A stretch of 64,000 bases of DNA from NCBI RefSeq assembly GCF_016123485.1, contig NZ_JADCKQ010000004.1:62001-126000 (forward strand). The letters are read 5' to 3'. The notes under the pieces are model-generated. The model did not search any database, was not told where the DNA came from, and saw only the letters and a list, made by a program, of their open reading frames with translations. A program made the position numbers and the translations under genes. Source of the DNA: Halocynthiibacter styelae. GTDB taxonomy: Bacteria > Pseudomonadota > Alphaproteobacteria > Rhodobacterales > Rhodobacteraceae. This document shows, piece by piece, positions 53,332-61,609 of this stretch. Every line of letters starts with the position of its first letter. Position 1 is the stretch's first letter.

Positions 53332-55167
53332 ATGCAGCGTGGCAGGACAGGCCCGCAGCAAATTTCGATGCTTATCGGAAGTGTGGACATAGTGAGTAAG
53401 ACAAAAAACGGCACAGCCGCTCCGCCTGAAGGCGGTCGCGATGTGCTGATCGATCGATTGTATGAAGTGGCCATGGACCCCGGGCGCGCTTCTGAAATGC
53501 TTGAGCAATGGAATACATTGGTCAATCCATTGCGTGCGACTGCAGATCAGCAGAAAATCGTGCTGTTGAATGACAGTGCGATGGAAGAACATATTGCCCG
53601 TGCTGACCGGTTTCTCGAACGCTATGCCAATACTCTGGAACCTCCGAATGAACGCCAGACCCTGATCGAATATTTCGACATGGCAGCGGCTTTCCTGATC
53701 GAAAGCGATCTGACGGTCAGCACCGCAAATTCCGGGGCACAAGCGTCACTTGGCGTCACTGAAGGTGCACCGGCTGCCGCTTTACCAGTAGATCAGGATG
53801 ACCTGCCCAACCTTCTGAAACAAATGCGGAATATGCTGGCCGGACGCGGTTCAAACATATCACTCTTCCGCGTGCGATCTTCAGATCTCGGGCATTTCAT
53901 CGTGTTCCACATCCGGCGTCGCACACTACAGGATGGCGCCCAGTGCCTTGTTGTTGCGACCTCAGAACTGGCATGGCCCCCTGCGTTTGATGGCATCCTG
54001 ACAGAAGCATTCAACTTCACCCAAACCGAAGTTGAAATCGTACGTATGCTGATTGAATGCTGTTCAATCAAAGATATTGCGGAACAGCGCGGGCGATCTG
54101 TCGATACCATTCGCGCCCAGATCAAATCCATCCTGGCAAAAACAGAAACGCGATCTCAGGTGGAACTGATCCGCCTTATTCTTTCCATGATGGATATGAC
54201 CGGCTTTGCTGTGACGGGCCAGCAGACAACAGAGGCCTGGAGCCGGGGTTACACGGGTAATCCGGACGCTTCCGGTGCCGCAAAACTGCATACAATCAAC
54301 ACCCCGGACGGGAGACGGCTGGATTATCTGACCTGGGGCGACCCAAGTGGCACCCCTGTCATTCACCTTCATGTTGAAATTGGCATGTCCCGCTGGCCCA
54401 AATCCGGTGAACAGGCCGCCCGGAAGGCCGGGATTCGCATCATCACCCCCATTCGGGCGGGTTATGGCAACAGCAGCCCGCTGCCTGACAAAACCGATTT
54501 CACCCGCGGCGTTGTGGATGACATCGTGCATGTTCTGAAGGCCGAAAGCATCGAAAAATGCCATGTGGTCTCGCTGTGCGCTGATGTGCGTTTCGCCGCC
54601 CATATCGAAAAGTATTACCCGGGCGTCATGCAAAGCCTGATTGCGGTTGCAGGTACGCCGCCCCCTGATTCCCCAGGCGAATATGACCACATGGATCTCT
54701 GGCAGCGTTTCCTTCTGGTTTGCGCACGCTACACACCACATCTGCTGACCTTCACAGTCAAAACCGGCTTTCTCATGGCGCGCAAATACGGGCAACGTAA
54801 ATTCCTGGAACATGTCTACCATCGTTCACCGGCGGATAAGGAACAGTTCAACGATCCGGAAATCTGGGAAGCTGTGACAACAGGCATTCAGATCTGCCTG
54901 TCGGACACACATTCCGCCCACAAGGCTTTCACACGGACAATTTCCGAGGAAATAAAGGGCTGGCATGCCGAATTCTGCGCCCTGGAAGGTAAGCTACCCG
55001 TACATTTCATCAATGGCACACTGGACGGCCAGGCCACGATGGAGATCATTGAACCCTTCTTCCGGGATCATCCCTGGGTCAGCTATGAACTTATTGAAGG
55101 TGCTGGACAGCTGCTGATTTACAGCCACTGGGACAAAGTGCTGAAAAAGATTGGCCAGTTCAGATAA
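53332..55167 (+). CDS. Regulator with central LuxR-type HTH and C-terminal alpha/beta-hydrolase fold
   Basis: A 611-residue protein of uncommon order. Residues about 35-215 resemble a sensor module of the kind found before LuxR domains. Residues about 226-285 form a LuxR/GerE HTH (FTQTEVEIVRMLIECCSIKD, then IAEQRGRSVDTIRAQIKSIL). Residues about 310-605 form an alpha/beta hydrolase. Its nucleophile elbow reads SLCADV, with Cys416 where Ser is expected; the acid is Asp565 (TLDGQ); the usual catalytic His is Gln593 (GAGQLL). The domain may therefore bind rather than hydrolyse a ligand. A GTG at 53392 with GGAAG upstream is an alternative start. Two tandem RNA-like units with palindromes follow directly. 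Confidence 0.88.
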   Translation: MQRGRTGPQQISMLIGSVDIVSKTKNGTAAPPEGGRDVLIDRLYEVAMDPGRASEMLEQWNTLVNPLRATADQQKIVLLNDSAMEEHIARADRFLERYANTLEPPNERQTLIEYFDMAAAFLIESDLTVSTANSGAQASLGVTEGAPAAALPVDQDDLPNLLKQMRNMLAGRGSNISLFRVRSSDLGHFIVFHIRRRTLQDGAQCLVVATSELAWPPAFDGILTEAFNFTQTEVEIVRMLIECCSIKDIAEQRGRSVDTIRAQIKSILAKTETRSQVELIRLILSMMDMTGFAVTGQQTTEAWSRGYTGNPDASGAAKLHTINTPDGRRLDYLTWGDPSGTPVIHLHVEIGMSRWPKSGEQAARKAGIRIITPIRAGYGNSSPLPDKTDFTRGVVDDIVHVLKAESIEKCHVVSLCADVRFAAHIEKYYPGVMQSLIAVAGTPPPDSPGEYDHMDLWQRFLLVCARYTPHLLTFTVKTGFLMARKYGQRKFLEHVYHRSPADKEQFNDPEIWEAVTTGIQICLSDTHSAHKAFTRTISEEIKGWHAEFCALEGKLPVHFINGTLDGQATMEIIEPFFRDHPWVSYELIEGAGQLLIYSHWDKVLKKIGQFR

Positions 55168-55179
55168 AACCCGCACCTT

Positions 55180-55195
55180 TACCCCATATGGGGTA
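55180..55195. promoter_or_regulatory. Palindromic activator box of unit A
   Basis: TACCCCATATGGGGTA, a perfect 16-bp palindrome 12 bp after the regulator's stop. Its centre is 43-44 bp upstream of the inferred RNA start, the class II position used by LuxR-type activators. It is followed after 23 bp by a -10-like CAATAT (55219-55224); no -35 is seen at the right distance. The same layout recurs at 55434. Confidence 0.7.
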
Positions 55196-55230
55196 CGCGC
55201 CGGAAAGCCGAGTCATGGCAATATCAAGGG

Positions 55231-55320
55231 GCAGTAGCGGTGAGTGTTAACAGTGCTGTGTTTATGAGTAATATCGTCTTTTCTGTGGCCGTGCCCGTTT
55301 TTCGGGCACGGCCACAATTA
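55231..55320 (+). ncRNA. Candidate small RNA, unit A
   Basis: It starts near 55231, 7 bases after the -10-like hexamer. The 37-nt block 55233-55269 (AGTAGCGGTGAGTGTTA, then CAGT and CTGTGTTTA) is 34/37 identical to unit B. It ends with a perfect 14-bp stem, TGTGGCCGTGCCCG (55284-55297) pairing with 55303-55316 around a TTTTT loop, then ATTACTTT. There is no plausible reading frame. The T-run after the hairpin is poor, so the 3' end is uncertain. It is a non-coding transcript by inference. Confidence 0.65.
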
Positions 55321-55433
55321 CTTTGGCATGCTGCTCAGGCTGGAACAGTCCGGGATCAAAACAGACCTGTTCTCTGTCGTCGGACAAACGCCCCTTCCGG
55401 ATGGCGACCATAATTAGCGAATTATAAACCTTT

Positions 55434-55449
55434 TACCCAATCTGGGGTA
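55434..55449. promoter_or_regulatory. Palindromic activator box of unit B
   Basis: TACCCAATCTGGGGTA, with outer arms TACCC/GGGTA as in unit A and then xGCGCCGG in both. The distance from box to ATGGCA is 19 bp and from ATGGCA to AGTAGCGG 12 bp in both units. The -10-like hexamer is CATAAA (55473-55478). Confidence 0.65.
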
Positions 55450-55484
55450 TGCGCCGGCACATAGCGCTATGGCATAAAGATTCT

Positions 55485-55575
55485 ACAGTAGCGGTGAGTG
55501 TTATCAGTACTGTGTTTACGAGTTAAGTCATCACATTCGTGGTTGCGCCTTTTTGTTTGGGCGCAACCACATTCG
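55485..55575 (+). ncRNA. Candidate small RNA, unit B
   Basis: Tandem homologue of unit A, 254 bp downstream. The conserved block is 55487-55523, with three substitutions relative to A; two of these keep the short palindrome CAGT/ACTG readable. The following 15 bases differ. It ends in an 11-bp stem GTGGTTGCGCC/GGCGCAACCAC (55539-55549, 55560-55570) with a TTTTTGTTTG loop. The stem sequence differs from A but its position and U-rich loop are kept, which points to a functional RNA structure. Confidence 0.65.
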
Positions 55576-55610
55576 TATGGTTTGACGCTGAAGGCCCTGT
55601 CCTGGCCGAA

Positions 55611-55658
55611 GCAACTTCAGAAATCCGGATTTCCCACACATCTTGATTCTGAAGTTGC
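55611..55658. repeat. Nested inverted repeat downstream of the twin units
   Basis: GCAACTTCAGAA (55611-55622) and TTCTGAAGTTGC (55647-55658) are exact complements 24 nt apart; the loop begins with a second palindrome AAATCCGGATTT (55621-55632) that overlaps the first arm. Two alternative folds are therefore possible. It lies 153 bp before the DUF4177 gene. The remaining 55659-55810 shows no gene. Confidence 0.55.
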
Positions 55659-55810
55659 GTCAGCGCTCCCGGATTGTTTCCCTTTCCCTGCCTCAGGATG
55701 CGTTCTCACCGCAACAAATCAGATTTCGCAAACATTTTGCTGTCGTTTCCTTAGACAGTTCCCTTTGTCATGTGATAGCCCGGCGAAGCTGCACACTGCC
55801 GGAGAAATCA

Positions 55811-56245
55811 ATGTCTGCTTTTGAATATAAAGTCGTCCCAGCCCCAACCAAAGGAATCAAGGCCAAAGGTGTCCGCGGCACCGATGCGCGATTCGCCTCT
55901 GCCCTGATGGACGTGATGAACGAACTGGGTGCTGAAGGCTGGCAATATCAGCGCAGCGATACCCTGCCCTGCGACAGCCGCAGTGCGATGGGTAAGAAAT
56001 CCACCCAATATATGAATATGCTGGTCTTTGCCCGCGAGATCGCGGACGAATCTGCACCCGCCGCTGCGGAAAGCGAAGCCGACCTGCCAGACACACCGGT
56101 CCTGCGCCGTGTTCAGGCCCCGGTTCCGGCGGAAACCACGACAAAAGAGGACGCGCCCTCAGCAGAAGCCCTGGCTGACGAAGCCATGGAATTGGCCAAA
56201 AGCGACGAAAGCCCTGTTGAGAATAAGAAGACAGACGCAGAATAG
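55811..56245 (+). CDS. DUF4177-domain protein
   Basis: A 144-residue protein starting MSAFEYKVVPAPTKGIKAKG, with GGAGAAA upstream. FEYKVVPAP and LGAEGWQYQRSDTLPCDSR are the DUF4177 signature (first about 75 residues). The C-terminal 70 residues are Ala/Glu-rich, acidic and probably disordered. The frame continues upstream to 55643 but those residues are not family-like. Role unknown. It is separated from the twin RNA units by about 240 bp. Confidence 0.87.
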   Translation: MSAFEYKVVPAPTKGIKAKGVRGTDARFASALMDVMNELGAEGWQYQRSDTLPCDSRSAMGKKSTQYMNMLVFAREIADESAPAAAESEADLPDTPVLRRVQAPVPAETTTKEDAPSAEALADEAMELAKSDESPVENKKTDAE

Positions 56246-56266
56246 TCACTGCGCAGATCACATTCG

Positions 56267-56300
56267 AAAGCCACCTGACATCGCCAGGTGGCTTTTTGTT
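56267..56300. terminator. Terminator between DUF4177 gene and bolA
   Basis: AAAGCCACCTG and CAGGTGGCTTT form an 11-bp stem with a 7-nt loop, followed by TTG. It serves the converging genes from both sides; the bolA stop is adjacent. Confidence 0.9.
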
Positions 56301-56560
56301 TATGGCGCAGAAATATCCAACGCCAATGCATGAATACGCCCGATCAGGTCTGGCCCCATCGCAGCATGAACAGCCCGGTGACGCGCGATACGTGTCTTCC
56401 CGGCAAAATCGGCTGCAACGATCACCACGCGGAAGTGGCTTTCGCCCGATCCGTCATCCCCCGCATGTCCTGCATGCAAATGGCTTTCGTTCACAACCTC
56501 AAGCTTTTCAGGTGTAAACGTCTCTGAAAGACGTTGATGAATTTCACTGGCAACAGTCAT
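56300..56560 (-). CDS. bolA: BolA-family protein
   Basis: An 86-residue protein starting MTVASEIHQRLSETFTPEKL. SHLHAGHAGDDGSGESHFRVVIV and RIARHRAVHAAMGPDLIGRIHALAL match the BolA fold, including the conserved histidine (HAGHAG and HRAVH) used with monothiol glutaredoxins in Fe-S handling. Divergent from the DnaJ-domain gene, an adjacency conserved in alphaproteobacteria. The longer frame to 56638 is not BolA-like. Confidence 0.93.
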   Translation of the reverse strand: MTVASEIHQRLSETFTPEKLEVVNESHLHAGHAGDDGSGESHFRVVIVAADFAGKTRIARHRAVHAAMGPDLIGRIHALALDISAP

Positions 56561-56670
56561 TTTTTTCGCGCGCCCCCTTCTATCCGGCTGAGTTTGGTCT
56601 AAACTCTTGCGTCTGAGTCGGAAAGGTGCCGTCTGCAACAGGACCGATGGCGCAAGAAGGAATACGGATC

Positions 56671-57309
56671 ATGAAGAAAGATGACCCATTCGGGTTCGAT
56701 ATGTCGGTGAGCTCGGCAAAAAAGAAAAACCCGCGCGGCAAGCGCGGCATGTCCGGCGCGTTCGAAACCTCCAAACGGGTATGTGAACATCCGGGTTGTG
56801 AAGAAGCAGGCCAGTATCGCGCGCCCCGCTCGCCAGATCATCTGGATGAATACCTCTGGTTCTGTAAGGACCATGTGAAAGAATTTAACCTGAAGTGGAA
56901 CTTCTTTGACGGGGCCACTGAAGAAGAAATCGACGAACAGATTCAATCTGATCGCGTCGGCGGCCGTCCGACCAAACCTATTCGCAAATCCGATGAACAG
57001 CGCGCCTGGGAACGGCTTGGCGTTGATGACCCGCATCAGGTTCTGGGTGAAAACGCGACCCGCAACCCGGGCAAATCCATAACCGGCAGCACCCGTAAAT
57101 TGCCACCATCGGAACGCAAAGCGATTGAGGTTCTGGAAGCAAAAGATCACTGGGCCAAAGCTGAGATCCGCAAGGCTTATAAGAAACTGATCAAGATTCT
57201 GCACCCGGATCTGAACGGCGGCGATCGTTCTGATGAAGAACGCCTGCAGGAAGTTGTCTGGGCCTGGGATACAATCAAGGCCAGCCGGAATTTCAAAGAC
57301 AAAGCATAA
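56671..57309 (+). CDS. DnaJ-domain protein
   Basis: A 212-residue protein starting MKKDDPFGFDMSVSSAKKKN. The N-terminal half contains CEHPGCEEAGQYRAP and a CKDHVKEFN motif, with cysteines that could bind a metal. The J domain is at the C-terminus: WAKAEIRKAYKKLIKILHPDLNGGD, with the HPD tripeptide intact. It would stimulate an Hsp70 ATPase. This C-terminal J layout is typical of the alphaproteobacterial family located beside bolA. Confidence 0.92.
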   Translation: MKKDDPFGFDMSVSSAKKKNPRGKRGMSGAFETSKRVCEHPGCEEAGQYRAPRSPDHLDEYLWFCKDHVKEFNLKWNFFDGATEEEIDEQIQSDRVGGRPTKPIRKSDEQRAWERLGVDDPHQVLGENATRNPGKSITGSTRKLPPSERKAIEVLEAKDHWAKAEIRKAYKKLIKILHPDLNGGDRSDEERLQEVVWAWDTIKASRNFKDKA

Positions 57310-57312
57310 ATG

Positions 57313-57345
57313 AAAGGGCGCCCCAGAGGCGCCCTTTTCTTTTGT
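57313..57345. terminator. Terminator after the DnaJ-domain gene
   Basis: AAAGGGCGCC and GGCGCCCTTT (57313-57322, 57328-57337) form a 10-bp stem with loop CCAGA, followed by TCTTTTG. The SIMPL gene stop is 8 bp beyond on the other strand. Confidence 0.9.
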
Positions 57346-58046
57346 CAGTCAGCGATTTCAATCACAAGGTTGATACTGGCTGCGATATTCTGTTCACCCG
57401 CAGCCATCGGAACCCCGGCAGACGCCGCCATTTCCATGCGAGCCATCGGGTAGACACCGCCGCCACCACTTTGTGGTTCTTCAATGCGCAGCACATTCCC
57501 AGTTTCCGCACCGGCCGCCTGGGCATACAGCGCGGCCTTGGCCAGGGCATCTGCTACCGCCAGCTGGCGCGCCTCATCCAGATGAGGTTTTGGATCCTGC
57601 ACAGTGAACTGCACCCCATGCAGCTGGTTCGCCCCGGCAGAGACAAGCTGATCCAGGATCTGCGGCGCGCTGTCCAGATCCCGCAGGCGGATGGTCAGCA
57701 TATTGGTTGCGATATAGCCCATCACCTGTGGCGGCTGACCATTGTTCGTATGGCGCAGATCGGTGCGCAGGTTCAGGTTGCTGGTCTGTTGATCGCGCGC
57801 CTCGACCCCAGCTTCTGTGGCCACGGCCATCAGCGCTGCCATTTTGTCTGATGTGCCTGCCATAGCCTCTGCCGCATTGGCGGCGCGGGTTTCAACCCCG
57901 ATGCTCACCTGCGCCATGTCCGGTACAACAGAAACCTGCCCCTGCCCCTGCACAGTGATCACCCGGGGTGCGGCATTTTCGGCCACCGCCATTACTGTGC
58001 TGCCCGCCAGGCAAATTGCCGCCGTCATCATCGTCAGAAAACGCAT
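57345..58046 (-). CDS. SIMPL-domain (DUF541) periplasmic protein
   Basis: A 233-residue exported protein. The start MRFLTMMTAAICLAGSTVMA is chosen because AAGGAA precedes it at good distance and gives a signal peptide. The mature part begins PRVITVQGQGQVSVVPDMAQVSIGV, the SIMPL hallmark, and ends INLVIEIAD. These proteins are periplasmic, sometimes linked to oxidative stress; the activity is unknown. Two other ATG codons upstream lack good sites. Confidence 0.9.
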   Translation of the reverse strand: MRFLTMMTAAICLAGSTVMAVAENAAPRVITVQGQGQVSVVPDMAQVSIGVETRAANAAEAMAGTSDKMAALMAVATEAGVEARDQQTSNLNLRTDLRHTNNGQPPQVMGYIATNMLTIRLRDLDSAPQILDQLVSAGANQLHGVQFTVQDPKPHLDEARQLAVADALAKAALYAQAAGAETGNVLRIEEPQSGGGGVYPMARMEMAASAGVPMAAGEQNIAASINLVIEIAD

Positions 58047-58193
58047 CTTAATTCCTTTCGTCATAGCTTTCATGTTCTTATGACGCATGCCGGGGGCAGT
58101 TTCCTGGCATTTTTTTCCGGCTGTCTTTTACCTGGCGGTTTTCTGCGGTAGGACAGTCGCAACATTATAGACGACCACAGGACGGGACGTTCC

Positions 58194-60215
58194 ATGAAAC
58201 CCGGATTTGCGCTGAACCTGACCCATAGCGGCATTCTTATGCTGCACCGCGTTTCCGGGGGCTGGCAGGTCATCGCGGAAGCACAACCAGAAAGCTCTGA
58301 GTTCGCGCAGCAGCTTTCAGACATGCGTGACAAAGCCGCCGCACTTGAACCCGGGGCCGTGATCTGCAAGCTGATCATTCCTGACACACAGATACTCTAT
58401 ACCTCTGCGACCAGCCCGGACCCGCTGAACAGCCGCAGCGAAGAACGCAGATTTGTTGAAACCTCCCTTGAAGGTCTGACGCCTTATGACATTCAGGATC
58501 TCGCGCTGGACTGGCAGCGGGATGGCGACACGCTGCATATTGCCGCGATTGCCCGGGAAACCCTGACAGAAGCCGAATCTTTCGCCACGGAACACCGTTT
58601 TAACCCGGTGTCTTTTGCTGCTGTGCCAGAAAACGGATCCGGCTTTACACGCGAACTTTTCTTTGGCGAAACCTCCTGTGCTGCGGGCTTTATGCTGGAT
58701 GAAGATTATATTGAGCGTGAAGACCAGCCCCTTGTTATTGTCACACCAGAAATGGACGCGGCATCAACGCCTGTGAAAACACCTGCCCCCATTCCGGCAG
58801 AAGTAATCGTATCGGACGCCCCCCCCGCCACTGAGACTGAGACTGAGACTGAGACTGAGACTGAGACTGAGACTGAGACTGAGACTGAGACTGAGAAACC
58901 AGATCATGCGCATGAGGAAAAACAAGAGGCCATCGCGCTTGCCGGTGTGCAATCTTTGCAGCCAGAACCAGAAAAATCCAGGCCAGGCATGGGTAAAATT
59001 GCCCTGCTGGGCGGTGGTGCCATCGCAGCCGGTGTATTGGCGGCCCTGTGGCTCAGTCAATCTGTGCCACCAACGCCCACACCTGTAGCTGTAGAAGTCG
59101 CCACAACTGACGCAGAGACCGAAACGGCAACGGAAACGCCGGTTCAGGCCGCTGAAACAGAACAACCTGCCCCGGTTATCCCGACACAGGAAGATGCAGA
59201 AGATTTCTACGCAGAGAATGAAATCTGGATTCTGCCGCCGGATGTAGGGCAAACTGAAAACGCCAGAGGCCGCGTGGATGTTTCAACCGCAGCAGCAGGC
59301 ACCCGAGGGGTTGGAAATCTTTACATCCCCTCCCATGACCCGGCCACGCCGTCCTTTGATGCTCTGGCTCTGCCCATCCTGAATACGGGCACCGCCGGCG
59401 GGCCGATGCCACAGATTAACAACCCTGCCACCCCCGGCACGGTTTTTGCTGTAAATGAACTGGGGCTGGTCGTTCCAACCCCGGAAGGGACAGAAAACGC
59501 CGAAGGTATCCGGATCTTTGCCGGACGGCCGGATTATCTGATCCCCCCACGTCCAACGGATGAGCCAACGACAACGGAAACCGATGCAGAAGCTGCAACG
59601 GAAGAAGCCGAAGAACAGCCCGACTTTGCTGGCTTTAAGCCACGTCTGCGTCCAACTGATCTGATCCAGAACCATGAACGCAACATCTACGGCGGGCTGA
59701 CCCGCGCGGAACTGGCGCAGCGCAAACCTGAACTGCGCCCCGAATCCGCCCAGAGTGCACCGGATGTGGATCTGGCCCCAACTGAATTTGCTGTGGCGAC
59801 GTCCATCATCCCTTCCACACGCCCGAATGATTTTGCCGCTGTCGTTGCAGCGGCACAAGCGGCCCGCGATGCGGCCCAAACCCAAAGCAGTAACAGCGGC
59901 GGCAGCACGTCCACCGCCTCTGCCAGCAGTTCCTCTTCCGGTGCGCGTTCTTCCAGCCCCAGCATCCCAAGCAGCGCATCCGTCGCCCGCCAGGCCACGA
60001 TCCGCAACGCGATCCGGCTGAACCGTCTTTCCCTTGTCGGCATCTACAACACCGGCGGTACAAGACGTGCATTGATGCGCACCCGCAATGGCCGCTATCG
60101 CCGTGTGGAAGTGGGGGATCGCATTGATGGCGGACGTATTCAGGCCATCGGACAGAACAGTCTGCAATATGTCAAAGGCAGCCGGAACACCACGATGGAA
60201 CTGCCTGGGAACTGA
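58194..60215 (+). CDS. Bitopic protein with GspL/PilM-like N-terminus and GspC/PilP-like C-terminus
   Basis: A 673-residue protein. The cytoplasmic first 190 residues (GFALNLTHSGILMLHR; YTSATSPDPLNSRSEERRFV) recall the actin-like fold of GspL/PilM. Then come a (Thr-Glu)11 stretch, a single membrane helix (IALLGGGAIAAGVLAALWL, about residues 267-285), a long Pro/Thr/Glu-rich periplasmic linker and a Ser-rich segment. The last 70 residues (LVGIYNTGGTRRALMRTRNG, RYRRVEVGDRIDGG) resemble the HR domain of GspC/PilP. No other secretion or pilus genes are near, so the role is unclear. The assignment is by pattern impression. Confidence 0.7.
   Translation: MKPGFALNLTHSGILMLHRVSGGWQVIAEAQPESSEFAQQLSDMRDKAAALEPGAVICKLIIPDTQILYTSATSPDPLNSRSEERRFVETSLEGLTPYDIQDLALDWQRDGDTLHIAAIARETLTEAESFATEHRFNPVSFAAVPENGSGFTRELFFGETSCAAGFMLDEDYIEREDQPLVIVTPEMDAASTPVKTPAPIPAEVIVSDAPPATETETETETETETETETETETEKPDHAHEEKQEAIALAGVQSLQPEPEKSRPGMGKIALLGGGAIAAGVLAALWLSQSVPPTPTPVAVEVATTDAETETATETPVQAAETEQPAPVIPTQEDAEDFYAENEIWILPPDVGQTENARGRVDVSTAAAGTRGVGNLYIPSHDPATPSFDALALPILNTGTAGGPMPQINNPATPGTVFAVNELGLVVPTPEGTENAEGIRIFAGRPDYLIPPRPTDEPTTTETDAEAATEEAEEQPDFAGFKPRLRPTDLIQNHERNIYGGLTRAELAQRKPELRPESAQSAPDVDLAPTEFAVATSIIPSTRPNDFAAVVAAAQAARDAAQTQSSNSGGSTSTASASSSSSGARSSSPSIPSSASVARQATIRNAIRLNRLSLVGIYNTGGTRRALMRTRNGRYRRVEVGDRIDGGRIQAIGQNSLQYVKGSRNTTMELPGN
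58831..58896 (+). repeat. Hexanucleotide microsatellite (CTGAGA)11
   Basis: Eleven perfect copies of a 6-bp unit (66 bp), read in frame as (Thr-Glu)n just before the membrane helix. Gain or loss of units changes the protein by two residues per unit without a frameshift, so length variation between strains is expected. Confidence 0.97.
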
Positions 60216-60476
60216 CCCGCACTAACCTGACGTAAACGACCCGGCGCAAAGACGCATTCAGACGCGCGCACCGTGAAAATACGGCTATGAGAAATAAGCT
60301 GCTCTGCTCCCCTTGCGAAAGCCCGGAAATTCGGGCACCAAAGCGGGAAAGCGCCCCTGTTACAGGTGTGCAAGCCAACAAAACAGGCCCTTATGGCCAG
60401 AATTCACCCCCGGGCGCGTCAATCTGGCCGCACGGAGACAGCCACAGACCAGACCCTTCTGGAGACGGATACGATT

Positions 60477-61448
60477 ATGACGACTGATGTAAAACCAACC
60501 GAAGAAATTTCCGTACGCGACGTTTTTGGCATCGACACGGATATGGTCGTTAAAGGCTTTGCTGAGCGTTCCGATCGTGTGCCTGAAATCGACCCGACTT
60601 ATAAGTTTGATCCGGACACCACCCTCGCGATTCTTGCCGGTTTTGCTTATAACCGCCGCGTTATGATCCAGGGCTACCACGGCACCGGTAAATCCACCCA
60701 CATCGAACAGGTTGCAGCCCGCCTGAACTGGCCCGCTGTGCGTGTGAACCTTGACAGCCACATTTCCCGGATTGATCTGATCGGTAAAGACGCGATCAAA
60801 CTGGTGGATGGCAAGCAGGTCACTGAATTCCACGAAGGCATCCTGCCATGGGCGCTGCGCAACAATGTCGCGATCATCTTTGATGAATATGATGCGGGCC
60901 GTGCAGATGTGATGTTCGTGATTCAGCGAGTTCTGGAAACTGATGGCAAGCTGACCCTCCTGGATCAGAACGAAATCATCACACCAAACCCGAATTTCCG
61001 CCTGTTTGCGACTGCGAACACTGTGGGTCTGGGTGACACAACTGGTCTTTACCACGGCACACAGCAGATCAACCAGGCGCAGATGGACCGCTGGTCCCTT
61101 GTTGCGACCCTGAACTATCTGTCACACGACGCCGAAGCCAATATCGTTGTAGCGAAGAACCCAGTCTACAACACCGAAAGCGGTCGCAAGACCGTGTCAC
61201 AAATGGTGACTGTGGCTGACCTGACCCGCACGGCCTTCATGAACGGCGATCTGTCCACCGTGATGAGCCCGCGTACCGTGATCAACTGGGCCCAGAACGC
61301 TCAGATTTTCCGCAACGTCGGCTATGCGTTCCGCCTGTCCTTCCTCAACAAATGTGATGAACTGGAACGTCAGACTGTGGCTGAATTCTATCAGCGTTGC
61401 TTTGACGAGGAACTGCCCGAAAGCGCAGCTTCCGCTGCGATGGGCTAA
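60477..61448 (+). CDS. cobS: Cobaltochelatase subunit CobS (AAA+ ATPase)
   Basis: A 323-residue MoxR-type ATPase that drives cobalt insertion into hydrogenobyrinate a,c-diamide in aerobic B12 synthesis. The start [20 protein letters not shown] is chosen by family N-terminus; the frame opens at 60366. The P-loop GYHGTGKST is at residues 66-74 and Walker B is in [15 protein letters not shown]. It works with CobT (161 bp downstream) and CobN (not in the window). The 261-bp gap before it shows no gene. Confidence 0.95.
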   Translation: MTTDVKPTEEISVRDVFGIDTDMVVKGFAERSDRVPEIDPTYKFDPDTTLAILAGFAYNRRVMIQGYHGTGKSTHIEQVAARLNWPAVRVNLDSHISRIDLIGKDAIKLVDGKQVTEFHEGILPWALRNNVAIIFDEYDAGRADVMFVIQRVLETDGKLTLLDQNEIITPNPNFRLFATANTVGLGDTTGLYHGTQQINQAQMDRWSLVATLNYLSHDAEANIVVAKNPVYNTESGRKTVSQMVTVADLTRTAFMNGDLSTVMSPRTVINWAQNAQIFRNVGYAFRLSFLNKCDELERQTVAEFYQRCFDEELPESAASAAMG

Positions 61449-61467
61449 GCGCCCAGGTGATTTGTCC

Positions 61468-61537
61468 TGCCCGGCTTGCCCGGGCAGTGCCCGACCCTCC
61501 CGTTTTGCGATAAGCAAACTTTCAGTTTGACGGGAGA
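61468..61537. other. Two hairpins in the cobS-cobT gap
   Basis: CTGCCCGG-CTTGC-CCGGGCAG (61468-61488) and CTCCCGT...ACGGGAG (61498-61537, with an inner AAACT/AGTTT stem) lie between cobS and cobT. Neither has a strong T-tail. They may balance cobS and cobT expression. No B12 riboswitch features were recognised here. Confidence 0.45.
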
Positions 61538-61609
61538 GCGCTTCGCACCCACCCGGGGTCAGGCGCCGCCCTATTGCAGGGGCACTTTGAAAACCGTTAG
61601 GCTGGCACT

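Noticed and set aside
55231-55575. Twin units as an insertion sequence, attenuator pair or Qrr/CcsR homologue
   Set aside because: No terminal repeats or transposase; each unit carries its own promoter-like box; no sequence motif of Qrr or CcsR was recognised.
60216-60476. Short frames in the gap before cobS
   Set aside because: No ribosome site or protein-like composition; the cobS frame itself extends back through the gap without conserved residues.
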